From: a virus
IMG/VR virus record: IMGVR_UViG_3300025769_000796
Location: 1-24,750 of that record
Strand: one strand, 5' to 3'
Length of the DNA stretch: 24,750 nucleotides
Part shown: piece by piece, positions 15,418 through 20,621 of the stretch
Layout: every line of letters starts with the position of its first letter
Numbering within the stretch: position 1 is the stretch's first letter
Made by a program: the position numbers and the translations under genes
Notes under the pieces: model-generated
What the model was told of the DNA's origin: nothing
The model's input: only the letters and a program-made list of their open reading frames with translations
Database searches by the model: none

Positions 15418-15444
15418 GAGGCCACCGCATCGGGCGGTGGTCTC
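15418..15444 (+). terminator. 11-bp hairpin after the SSB-like gene, no U-tract
   Basis: GAGGCCACCGC (15418-15428) pairs with GCGGTGGTCTC (15434-15444), eleven pairs with one G-U, around a 5-nt loop ATCGG. No T-run follows. It lies 12 nt after a stop and 30 nt before the next gene. Like the hairpin at 13718 it may tune or protect the mRNA rather than end it. Confidence 0.5.
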
Positions 15445-15474
15445 GAACCCAAACGAAACCAGAGAGGAACTGAT

Positions 15475-15783
15475 ATGAACTTTTGGACGAACGAAACTCG
15501 TGATCCTAAAGACGATCACCACGAAGATGAACAAATCTCGCCAGCGGGCGAGGTCGTGCTTAGGCGAAGAGAGTGCCTGCACGATTGGCAAGAGATAAGC
15601 GACAGCACTTGCTTGTGCCGACTCTGCGGCGAAGCAAAGCGGTGGGATGATATGCCCGCCAAGAACGATACTGTGATGATGAAGGCGTATGGCATCACCT
15701 TCATGGTTCCTATGAACTGCCTGCCTAAACAGTTTCAGCAGACGATCCAGACCCGTCGCAAGATGCAAGAGGAGGTCAAATGA
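15475..15783 (+). CDS. Small Cys/His protein, possible zinc-binding
   Basis: A 102-residue protein translated from the repeated 'GAGAGGAACTGA' leader. It is acidic and His-rich at the N-terminus ('DPKDDHHEDEQ') and has a central 'RRECLHDWQEI...STCLCRLCGEA' cluster (C, H, C-x-C-x2-C) able to bind a metal. The C-terminal third is hydrophobic then helical ('GITFMVPMNCLPKQFQQTIQ'). No family was recognised. It ends in GGAGG-tcaa-ATGA, so its own last codons carry the ribosome binding site for the methyltransferase locus. Confidence 0.55.
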   Translation: MNFWTNETRDPKDDHHEDEQISPAGEVVLRRRECLHDWQEISDSTCLCRLCGEAKRWDDMPAKNDTVMMKAYGITFMVPMNCLPKQFQQTIQTRRKMQEEVK

Positions 15784-16664
15784 CATGCGCCATCTTTCCC
15801 TCTGCGCTGGTATCGGAGGCATCGACCTCGGACTGCACCGATGCATCGAAGGCATGCGAACAGTGGCTATGGTGGAACGGGAAGCCTTCTGTGTATCAAT
15901 CTTGGAGCAAAAGATGCGAAAAGGTGAGTTGGATGCAGCACCTATCTACCCGGATCTTCACAGGTTCCCTTGGTCAAAGTATCGAGGATGCGTGGATATT
16001 GTCTCTGGCGGATTCCCCTGCCAACCATTCAGTCTCAGTGGTAGCCGTAAAGCGACCAAAGACCCTAGACACCTCTGGCCCGTCATCACTTCAGGGCTTG
16101 CTGTTCTCAAACCTAGGGCTTGCTTCTTCGAGAATGTTGAGGGGATCACTTCAGCAGAATCACCGGGACACCATTCCGTACTCCACAATGTCTTGTGCGA
16201 CTTGGAACGATTGGGTTTTAGATCGACGGCTGGCTGCTTCACAGCGAGCGAAACTGGCGCACCACACCAACGGACGCGATGGTTCATACTTGGCGTTTCC
16301 AACCCCGACTGCTTCGATGGCAAACAACATGGGACATATAGCAACCTTGAGGAAAGCAGTGTTCAGGGGAGCATTATCAATGAAAACAGCAAACGCTTTT
16401 TTGAACTTCAATATCTTGAAAGAGAAGGCACTTCTGCCAAGAATCAAGTCTCATCAGGACAAAGATGGCCTGCATCTGCCAACAGACAGCAATACGAATG
16501 GGAACCGCCGCACACAGTTGAATGCAGCGTGGGTGGACACTCTGATGGGCTTCCCGATGAACTGGACGATGCAAGAGAACACAAAGCAAGAAACAGAGCC
16601 CTCGGCAACGCAGTCGTGCCAGCAGTCGCAGAGGTCGCATTCTCAACCTTATGGTACGAACTAA
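15780..16664 (+). CDS. Overlapping +1-frame reading frame inside the methyltransferase gene
   Basis: A 294-codon frame starting at ATG 15780, 4 nt after the same GGAGG and in an ATGA overlap with the upstream stop. The N-terminal half has no recognisable motif. From about codon 150 it reads 'ATWNDWVLDRRLAASQRAK', 'GSYLAFPTPTASM' (16281-16319) and 'TQLNAAWVDTLMGFPMNWT' (ending 16568). From memory these match the 'WPTPTA...LNPxWVEWLMGFPxGWT' C-terminus of many phage methyltransferases or methyltransferase-linked proteins. The DNA encoding 'DGLPDELDD' in the main frame encodes 'MGFPMNWTM' here. It could be translated from ATG 15780, from an internal start, or as a +1 frameshift product, or it may be a relic. 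Expression is unproven. Confidence 0.45.
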   Translation: MTCAIFPSALVSEASTSDCTDASKACEQWLWWNGKPSVYQSWSKRCEKVSWMQHLSTRIFTGSLGQSIEDAWILSLADSPANHSVSVVAVKRPKTLDTSGPSSLQGLLFSNLGLASSRMLRGSLQQNHRDTIPYSTMSCATWNDWVLDRRLAASQRAKLAHHTNGRDGSYLAFPTPTASMANNMGHIATLRKAVFRGALSMKTANAFLNFNILKEKALLPRIKSHQDKDGLHLPTDSNTNGNRRTQLNAAWVDTLMGFPMNWTMQENTKQETEPSATQSCQQSQRSHSQPYGTN

Positions 16665-16681
16665 ACCCAGAGAGGAACTGA
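15785..16681 (+). CDS. C5-cytosine DNA methyltransferase
   Basis: A 298-residue enzyme that transfers a methyl group from S-adenosylmethionine to carbon 5 of cytosine in DNA. The motifs are in order: I 'LCAGIGGIDLGL' (6-17), IV 'GGFPCQPFS' with catalytic Cys79, VI 'FENVEG' (115-120), VIII 'QRTRW' (162-166) and X 'RALGNAVVPAVAE' (271-283). 'WPASANRQQYEWEPPHTVE' and 'SDGLPDELDD' precede motif X, as in phage enzymes. The target recognition region is short. ATG 15785 is 9 nt after GGAGG. No restriction enzyme gene is adjacent, so it is probably protective or regulatory. The gene is AT-richer (16290-16480) than neighbours, hinting at acquisition. A second open frame runs through it. Confidence 0.9.
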   Translation: MRHLSLCAGIGGIDLGLHRCIEGMRTVAMVEREAFCVSILEQKMRKGELDAAPIYPDLHRFPWSKYRGCVDIVSGGFPCQPFSLSGSRKATKDPRHLWPVITSGLAVLKPRACFFENVEGITSAESPGHHSVLHNVLCDLERLGFRSTAGCFTASETGAPHQRTRWFILGVSNPDCFDGKQHGTYSNLEESSVQGSIINENSKRFFELQYLEREGTSAKNQVSSGQRWPASANRQQYEWEPPHTVECSVGGHSDGLPDELDDAREHKARNRALGNAVVPAVAEVAFSTLWYELNPERN

Positions 16682-16682
16682 C

Positions 16683-16877
16683 ATGACAACCATTCACATT
16701 GAAGCCGTTGACCTGCTGGCGATCGCAGGCAAGTGCAAAGAAATCAAAGAGACTGCCGTGGAACTGAAAGCCACCGGGCATGATCAAGACTTGCTGCAAA
16801 TCGAGCAGCAACTTGAGGCCATCATTGACACCGTGATTGAAGCAGCCAAGGCTGAGTTCGGAAAGGTGGAAGCATGA
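16683..16877 (+). CDS. Small helical protein of unknown function
   Basis: A 64-residue protein starting 2 nt after the methyltransferase stop from the 'CCAGAGAGGAACTGAC' leader. After a short N-terminal strand ('TTIHIEAVDLLAIAGK') it is predicted to be one long helix or helical hairpin ('QDLLQIEQQLEAIIDTVI'). It is slightly acidic. No family was recognised. It overlaps the next, also helical, gene by ATGA; the two may form a complex. Confidence 0.55.
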   Translation: MTTIHIEAVDLLAIAGKCKEIKETAVELKATGHDQDLLQIEQQLEAIIDTVIEAAKAEFGKVEA

Positions 16878-17083
16878 CACCAGCACGCATGAACCATCTG
16901 CGCGAAGTGACCAAGCGCATACTTGTCACGAGCCAGTGCATCAATGACCTGAGCCAGAACATCATGGCTGAGCAGCCGACAGATCAGGAACTGAACACGC
17001 TTGACCAGTTCATCATCAGGCTGCAAGGTCAGATGATCGAACTGGACGATGCAGCCCAAAGCCTTCAGGGGGACTTGGTATGA
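16874..17083 (+). CDS. Small helical protein of unknown function
   Basis: A 69-residue protein, predicted two-helix coiled coil ('HLREVTKRILVTSQCINDLS', 'ELNTLDQFIIRLQGQMIELD'). GGAAAGGTGGAAGC precedes the ATG. It overlaps neighbours by 4 nt on both sides, between another small helical gene and the DUF1376 gene, so it is translated with the replication-type module. No family was recognised and no enzymatic residues are visible. Confidence 0.55.
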   Translation: MTPARMNHLREVTKRILVTSQCINDLSQNIMAEQPTDQELNTLDQFIIRLQGQMIELDDAAQSLQGDLV

Positions 17084-17760
17084 ACTTCGCATTCGTCAAG
17101 TGGTATCCCGGCGCGTTCATGGCTGGCACGGCTCACCTGTCCAACGAAGAGGTGGGTGCGTATATCCGCCTTCTCTGCTGGCAGGCTCAGTCCGGCGAAC
17201 TGCCCAACGACTTCGACCGCCTGAGCCGTCTGGCGGACGGCATGAGCGTTGACACATGGAAGGCGATCCGTGACAAGTTCCAAGTCGATGAGGAATCTGA
17301 TGGCCTCTACAACGAGCGGATGCGGGCTGAAATGGACGCCGCAGCCGATCGAGTAGCGAAGGGTCGCAAAGCAGCGCAAACCCGGTGGGGCAAAGGAGAT
17401 AATGCTAGCGCATATGCGGATGCATTGCCGACCCATATGCCAAAGAAAGAAAGAGAGAGAGAAAGACAGAAAGAGCCTCAGCAATCACTGACTGAATCTA
17501 TTACCGATTCGGAGACAAGGCTGCAGGCTGCTGGCCTCGATCCTGAATCTTCGCCATACAAGGTCGAGGTTGCCCGCTGGGCCGTTGCAAACGGTTTGAC
17601 GCCTACTACCTCAATGATTCTCCCAAGGCTTGTAGAGGGCATCCACGGCCCCGCAAAAGGAAAGGTCTGGTTGCAAGACTTGGACTCTCGGATTGCGACA
17701 GCAGACAAACCGGCAGCGTATCTTCGCAGTGCTATCAAGCAGGAGTTCGGCAGACAATGA
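17080..17760 (+). CDS. DUF1376 replication-type protein
   Basis: A 226-residue protein whose first ~85 residues are a DUF1376 domain: 'FVKWYPGAFMAGTAHLSNEE', 'GAYIRLLCWQAQSGELPNDF', 'LSRLADGMSVDTWKAIRDKF'. This winged-helix-like domain occurs in phage and prophage proteins that initiate replication or load helicase, in the manner of lambda O. Residues ~95-140 are a basic then acidic linker with 'KKERERERQKE'. The C-terminal part (~145-226) is helical ('SPYKVEVARWAVANG', 'PAAYLRSAIKQEF') and may contact a helicase loader. The linker-coding DNA contains short repeats and a purine tract, a possible origin. Confidence 0.75.
   Translation: MNFAFVKWYPGAFMAGTAHLSNEEVGAYIRLLCWQAQSGELPNDFDRLSRLADGMSVDTWKAIRDKFQVDEESDGLYNERMRAEMDAAADRVAKGRKAAQTRWGKGDNASAYADALPTHMPKKERERERQKEPQQSLTESITDSETRLQAAGLDPESSPYKVEVARWAVANGLTPTTSMILPRLVEGIHGPAKGKVWLQDLDSRIATADKPAAYLRSAIKQEFGRQ
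17404..17475 (+). other. Candidate replication origin: short repeats plus purine tract
   Basis: Within the linker of the DUF1376 gene, CATATGC occurs at 17411-17417 and 17434-17440, with palindromes GCTAGC (17404-17409), GCATATGC (17410-17417) and ATGCAT (17419-17424) nearby. A 25-nt uninterrupted purine run follows (17442-17466). Repeats beside a strand-asymmetric easily melted tract, inside an initiator gene, resemble the lambdoid origin in gene O. The repeats are few, so this is tentative. Confidence 0.35.
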
Positions 17761-17966
17761 GCCACTACACCGTTGACCATCCGAGTGGAAGCGTGGCCTA
17801 TGGCTACAGCAGCGACCACCAGCAATACTTTCTGGAACTCAAACACGGCACTGACGAGGCCGAGGAGTTCACCAACCGCACCAAGATCCTTGAACTGATC
17901 GACGTGCTTGAGATTGAAATACCTGACCAACATCTGACGAAGTTGGTTTTTGACTTACCGTTCTAA
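17757..17966 (+). CDS. Small protein of unknown function
   Basis: A 69-residue acidic protein overlapping the DUF1376 gene by ATGA. It begins with strands ('YTVDHPSGSVAYGYSS', 'HQQYFLELKHG') and ends with a helix and the segment 'HLTKLVFDLPF'. The aromatic-tipped C-terminus is mildly like the SSB-type interaction tail. No family was recognised; its place among replication genes suggests an accessory role. Confidence 0.5.
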   Translation: MSHYTVDHPSGSVAYGYSSDHQQYFLELKHGTDEAEEFTNRTKILELIDVLEIEIPDQHLTKLVFDLPF

Positions 17967-17979
17967 TTGGAGGGAACCC

Positions 17980-18285
17980 ATGACCGTAGGAAGAGGAAAG
18001 GGCAAGCAGCCCAAAGCCAATGACGAGTGCAGCAACGAAGCCTTCGCACTCAAATCAAACACAGTCGCCGCCAAGGTGCTGGCGTACATCACCAAAGCCA
18101 GATTGGTCACATGCGACCGTGCGGAACTCGATCTTGAGATGTCGCACCAGTCATGCTCAGCCACGTTTAACTATCTAGTCAAGAAGGGCTTGATCGAGAA
18201 GTCAGGCAAAGTCGGTGTCACCCGGTACGGACGCAAGGCCAACTTGTATCGCCCGGTCTACCGAGAAACGTTGTTTGAACTATGA
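17980..18285 (+). CDS. Winged-helix DNA-binding protein
   Basis: A 101-residue protein from ATG 17980 (TTGGAGGG 5-6 nt upstream; the open frame extends to 17950 but that start has no such site). After a basic leader it has 'AAKVLAYITKARLVTCDRAE', 'LDLEMSHQSCSATFNYLVKK' and 'GLIEKSGKVGVTRYGRKANL', the helix-turn-helix plus wing of small MarR-like phage proteins. The 'MSHQSxSATFNxLxKKGLI' recognition helix region is characteristic. It could be a transcription regulator of this operon or a replication accessory factor. Confidence in the fold is good; the target is unknown. Confidence 0.7.
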   Translation: MTVGRGKGKQPKANDECSNEAFALKSNTVAAKVLAYITKARLVTCDRAELDLEMSHQSCSATFNYLVKKGLIEKSGKVGVTRYGRKANLYRPVYRETLFEL

Positions 18286-18611
18286 GGAAGCCCAAATCAC
18301 CACTACGACGCAAGTTGCTTGAGATGGACACGCTCTACAACCACTACTGCCCACGCAGGCCGATTGAACGCATGCAGGGAATGGCTCTCGTGCCACCATC
18401 TAGATTCCATGGTTTCAAGTGGCTCAAGCCTTACAAGTTCTTTGGATCGTCCTGCGACTACTTTGGCTTGACTCAAACGTGCAAGTATGTAGGTTTCAGT
18501 CGTGAGGAGGGAGCCTTTGTGTATCGGGTGTACCGGAAGCATTTTGGTGTTGACGGTCGGCTAGAACTTTTGCAGATTGCTTGCAATCAGGTGGCAAGGC
18601 TGTACCATTAG
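18282..18611 (+). CDS. Basic protein of unknown function at the operon end
   Basis: A 109-residue, strongly basic and aromatic protein ('PLRRKLLEMDTLYNHYCPRR', 'HGFKWLKPYKFFGSSCDYFG', 'GAFVYRVYRKHFGVDGR') with four Cys. It overlaps the winged-helix gene by ATGA and is followed 14 nt later by a terminator-like hairpin, so it closes this transcription unit. Last genes before terminators are often late-expression regulators, but no known antiterminator motif is recognised. Confidence 0.5.
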   Translation: MRKPKSPLRRKLLEMDTLYNHYCPRRPIERMQGMALVPPSRFHGFKWLKPYKFFGSSCDYFGLTQTCKYVGFSREEGAFVYRVYRKHFGVDGRLELLQIACNQVARLYH

Positions 18612-18625
18612 CAGACACCCTCCTG

Positions 18626-18660
18626 CCGTCGTTGATCTGGCGACCAGCGGCGGTTTTCCT
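18626..18660 (+). terminator. Probable intrinsic terminator 1
   Basis: CCGTCG (18626-18631) pairs with CGGCGG (18648-18653, one U-G). After a 5-nt bulge, CTGG (18637-18640) pairs with CCAG (18644-18647) over a CGA loop. TTTTCCTTT follows at once, a partial U-tract. It lies 14 nt after the stop of the preceding gene. Confidence 0.55.
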
Positions 18661-18783
18661 TTCTGTAGCGGCGTGTGGATGGACTACTCGCCAGCCTCAT
18701 TCGTTCGCAAGTGCGGGTGAGGTTCTAGCCTTCGGGCGACAACTCAGTTCCCTTGCTCCTTGCCTCCCGATCAAGTGAGCCAG

Positions 18784-18824
18784 CAGGCCCGCAGTTTGAC
18801 TCACTTCTGCGGGCTTGTCTGTTT
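18784..18824 (+). terminator. Intrinsic terminator 2
   Basis: GCCCGCAG (18787-18794) pairs perfectly with CTGCGGGC (18807-18814), extendable to 11 bp outward (18784-18786 with 18815-18817, one G-U), loop 12 nt. TTGTCTGTTT follows. This is the most conventional rho-independent terminator in the window and isolates the replication-type operon from the next. No gene is seen in 18612-18897; the rest of that stretch holds terminator 1 and the GC-alternating promoter-like run. Confidence 0.7.
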
Positions 18825-18839
18825 ACTGGTTCGGACAGT

Positions 18840-18866
18840 TTGCCCGCGCGCGCGTGCGCGTATAAC
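18840..18866 (+). promoter_or_regulatory. Candidate promoter with an alternating GC spacer
   Basis: TATAAC (18861-18866) is a good -10 element (5 of 6). TTGCCC (18840-18845) could be a weak -35 with a 15-nt spacer. The spacer is an almost pure alternating G/C run (18846-18860) capable of Z-DNA. It lies between terminator 2 and the metallophosphoesterase GTG at 18898, where a promoter is needed. Confidence 0.45.
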
Positions 18867-18897
18867 AGAATGAGACCGCGACTGCCGATATACAAAT

Positions 18898-19671
18898 GTG
18901 GACACGGCACGCATCGCAGCCATCTCATGCAGCCACTCGCCCTTCACGAGTCCTGTGGCTCACGCAAGGCTGATGGAGTTGCTCGATGACGTTGGCCCAA
19001 GCCTCACCCACTTCGTCCACTGTGGCGACCTGCTCGAAGCAGCAGCAGCCAGCGTCCACGCAGGCGAGCATGACCACACGCTTGCTGACGAGTTCGAGCA
19101 TGCCAGCAACTTCCTGCGGTCGATCCGGGAAGCCTTGCCTGAGTCCTGCCGTCTGATCTGGATGAATGGCAACCATGATGACAACATCTTCAAGCGTGAT
19201 CCGCGCCGGATTCCAAAGGCTCTGCGGGACATGATCGAAATAGGCCGCGACTCCCGGTGGCCTGAGTTCTCAAAGTGGGCGCAATATCCGTATGCAAAGA
19301 ACCAGCGTGGGCAGGTACAGATTGGGCAGGTGGTCTTCTTTCATGGCTTCGATGCCGGGCAGACTTCAGACGAGTTGGAGGCGTTGCAGTTCAACAACAT
19401 CACTGGCGGCCATTCTCATCGCCTCTTCGTGCGTGGTCACACCCACCGACCCGTACCGCCCACACAGTGCTACCGAACCCGCAAAGTTCCTCTGCCTTAC
19501 TGGTATGCGAACGTTGGTACTCTTGGGCCGCTCACGCCGGACTGGGCGAGCCGTATGGATACCTCTGCATGGGGTGCTGCGTGCCTCATCGCGGAGACCA
19601 AGACGGATAGACCGAACCGGCTCTGTGCAAAGAATTGGGAGGCGGAACTTGTCCGCTTTCAGGAGACATAA
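18898..19671 (+). CDS. Metallophosphoesterase (calcineurin-like) with an altered first motif
   Basis: A 257-residue protein with the metallophosphoesterase motif series: 'ISCSHSP' (10-15) in place of the usual 'SDxH', 'HCGDLL' (Asp44), 'NGNHDD' (Asn92-His93), 'FFHGF' (His149) and 'RGHTHRP' (His181, His183), with an extra 'GGHSH' just before. The first metal-binding Asp is Cys11 here, so one metal site may differ or be weak. The family cleaves phosphomonoesters or diesters, in phages often of nucleic acids or nucleotides. GTG 18898 is the likely start; ATG 18896 is in another frame and no Shine-Dalgarno site is visible. It is the first gene after the terminators. Confidence 0.75.
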   Translation: MDTARIAAISCSHSPFTSPVAHARLMELLDDVGPSLTHFVHCGDLLEAAAASVHAGEHDHTLADEFEHASNFLRSIREALPESCRLIWMNGNHDDNIFKRDPRRIPKALRDMIEIGRDSRWPEFSKWAQYPYAKNQRGQVQIGQVVFFHGFDAGQTSDELEALQFNNITGGHSHRLFVRGHTHRPVPPTQCYRTRKVPLPYWYANVGTLGPLTPDWASRMDTSAWGAACLIAETKTDRPNRLCAKNWEAELVRFQET

Positions 19672-19674
19672 GCC

Positions 19675-19890
19675 ATGGCTACCGATCCGAGCGTGAAGTT
19701 GCAGATGACCATCTTGAAGTGCTGCCGGTACATGGGTGTCGAGTGGGATATGTCGCTGCACGAAGTTCTTGGTGCGGTCGAGCAGGCCAAGTTGACGCTG
19801 TGGAACGATTGGGACAATCTGCACCCGCCCGACCTAGACTCGCTGATCGAGTTTGATGCAGACGATGATGACGAGGAAGACGATGAATAG
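19675..19890 (+). CDS. Small protein with a polyacidic tail
   Basis: A 71-residue protein starting 3 nt after the phosphoesterase stop, with AGGAGA inside that gene's end. The first ~50 residues are helical with aromatic positions ('LKCCRYMGVEWDMSLHE', 'AKLTLWNDWDNLHPP'). The last ~15 are almost all Asp/Glu ('DADDDDEEDDE'). Such tails can mimic DNA or bind basic proteins. No family was recognised. Confidence 0.55.
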   Translation: MATDPSVKLQMTILKCCRYMGVEWDMSLHEVLGAVEQAKLTLWNDWDNLHPPDLDSLIEFDADDDDEEDDE

Positions 19891-20083
19891 AACCAGCCGT
19901 ATTTGTCTTGGTTGCCGCCAGCACTTGCCGGTGGCTGCCTTCCTTCGTGAACGCAATGCCAAAGACGGCTGCGGCCCGTTCTGCCTTGGGTGCATCCGGA
20001 AGAGCGACAACAACTTTCAGCCCAAGCCTGATCCGGTGGCGATGAGCAAGAAGCACTGGACTGAGATACAACGCACGCCATGA
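19883..20083 (+). CDS. Small four-cysteine zinc-binding protein
   Basis: A 66-residue protein from ATG 19883, which overlaps the previous stop (GAGGAAG just upstream). It has 'ICLGCRQHLPVAAFLRE' and 'GCGPFCLGCIRK', that is C-x2-C...C-x2-C with an intervening 'P-x3-F', the treble-clef-like zinc motif seen in many small phage proteins and HNH-type nuclease N-termini. No HNH catalytic residues follow, so it is a zinc-binding domain alone. It overlaps the nuclease gene by ATGA and may be its partner. Confidence 0.55.
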   Translation: MNRTSRICLGCRQHLPVAAFLRERNAKDGCGPFCLGCIRKSDNNFQPKPDPVAMSKKHWTEIQRTP

Positions 20084-20448
20084 CCAACTCAAGACAAAAG
20101 GGCAAGCGCGGCGAACTCGAAGCAGCCAAGGCGTGGGAGGATGCCACAGGGCTGAGCGTCAGACGCACGGCACAAGTAGACGGCAAGTTGTCTTCTGACC
20201 TCACTGGCGTTGAGGGCTTGCACCTTGAGGTCAAACGACGCGCCCGGATTGCTTCGCTTGACTTCTTGCTTCAGGCTGAGACAGATGCAGCCGATGAACA
20301 TCAAAGCCACGGCGGCGTGCCGGTGGTACTCATGCGTCAAGACAACGACCGCAATTGGGCTGTGATGGTTCGGTTGGAGCGTCTTGCTGATCTGGTATCC
20401 GTTCTTGCAGGGCAAGCATGCAATCAGAACTCTTCCCCGAACTCATAA
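20080..20448 (+). CDS. PDDEXK nuclease, Holliday-junction-resolvase-like
   Basis: A 122-residue protein with the small archaeal-type resolvase pattern: 'KGKRGELEAAKAWEDATG' (an early Glu on the first helix), 'SSDLTGVEGLHLEVKRRAR' giving the catalytic Asp and the E-x-K of the PDDEXK core, then a helix with 'HGGVPVVLMRQDNDRNWAVM', where the resolvase core strands continue. Such enzymes cut branched DNA during recombination and before packaging. It fits with the ERF and SSB-like proteins encoded upstream. The last ~30 nt overlap the next gene. Confidence 0.7.
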   Translation: MTNSRQKGKRGELEAAKAWEDATGLSVRRTAQVDGKLSSDLTGVEGLHLEVKRRARIASLDFLLQAETDAADEHQSHGGVPVVLMRQDNDRNWAVMVRLERLADLVSVLAGQACNQNSSPNS

Positions 20449-20621
20449 CCCCCGCCAGCATCATCTTTGGTGTTGTCTTTGGAGCAGGCCGCGTCAAGGC
20501 TGCGATCGACGAACTGCGGCGTGCCGTGGATCGACTCGAAGCGGCGGTGCAACTCATCGAGAACCGTACGCACGAAGTCGAGCAGCGCGTTGCCCGGTTG
20601 GAGGGCAAGACCGGATCATGA
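20418..20621 (+). CDS. Small membrane/coiled-coil protein, possible lysis accessory
   Basis: A 67-residue protein overlapping the nuclease gene by 31 nt. A weakly hydrophobic segment ('LITPASIIFGVVFGAG', ~9-24) is followed by a long amphipathic coiled coil ('AAIDELRRAVDRLEAAVQLI', then 'ENRTHEVEQRVARLEGK'). A short membrane anchor plus coiled coil resembles i-spanin or haemolysin-XhlA-like lysis accessory proteins. It overlaps the next membrane gene by ATGA. The role is inferred from form and context. Confidence 0.5.
   Translation: MQSELFPELITPASIIFGVVFGAGRVKAAIDELRRAVDRLEAAVQLIENRTHEVEQRVARLEGKTGS

Noticed and set aside
14905-15855. Minus-strand open frame of 316 codons across the ERF, SSB-like and neighbouring genes
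   Set aside because: It runs antisense through three well-supported genes, has no ribosome binding site and no recognisable domain; GC-rich codon use in the real genes leaves the antisense frame open.
17442-17466. Purine run considered as a -1/+1 frameshift slippery site
   Set aside because: The DUF1376 frame continues with a sensible C-terminal domain in the same frame, and no useful alternative frame follows.
18581-18989. Open frames (18581-18778, 18753-18989) in the intergenic stretch
   Set aside because: They run through two hairpin terminators and lack ribosome binding sites and protein-like sequence.
20384-20617. Upstream extensions of the membrane genes (open frames from 20384 and 20467)
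   Set aside because: ATG 20618 (ATGA overlap, lipoprotein-like start) and ATG 20965 (AAGGAGA) are much better starts; the upstream residues are shadows of the nuclease and coiled-coil genes.
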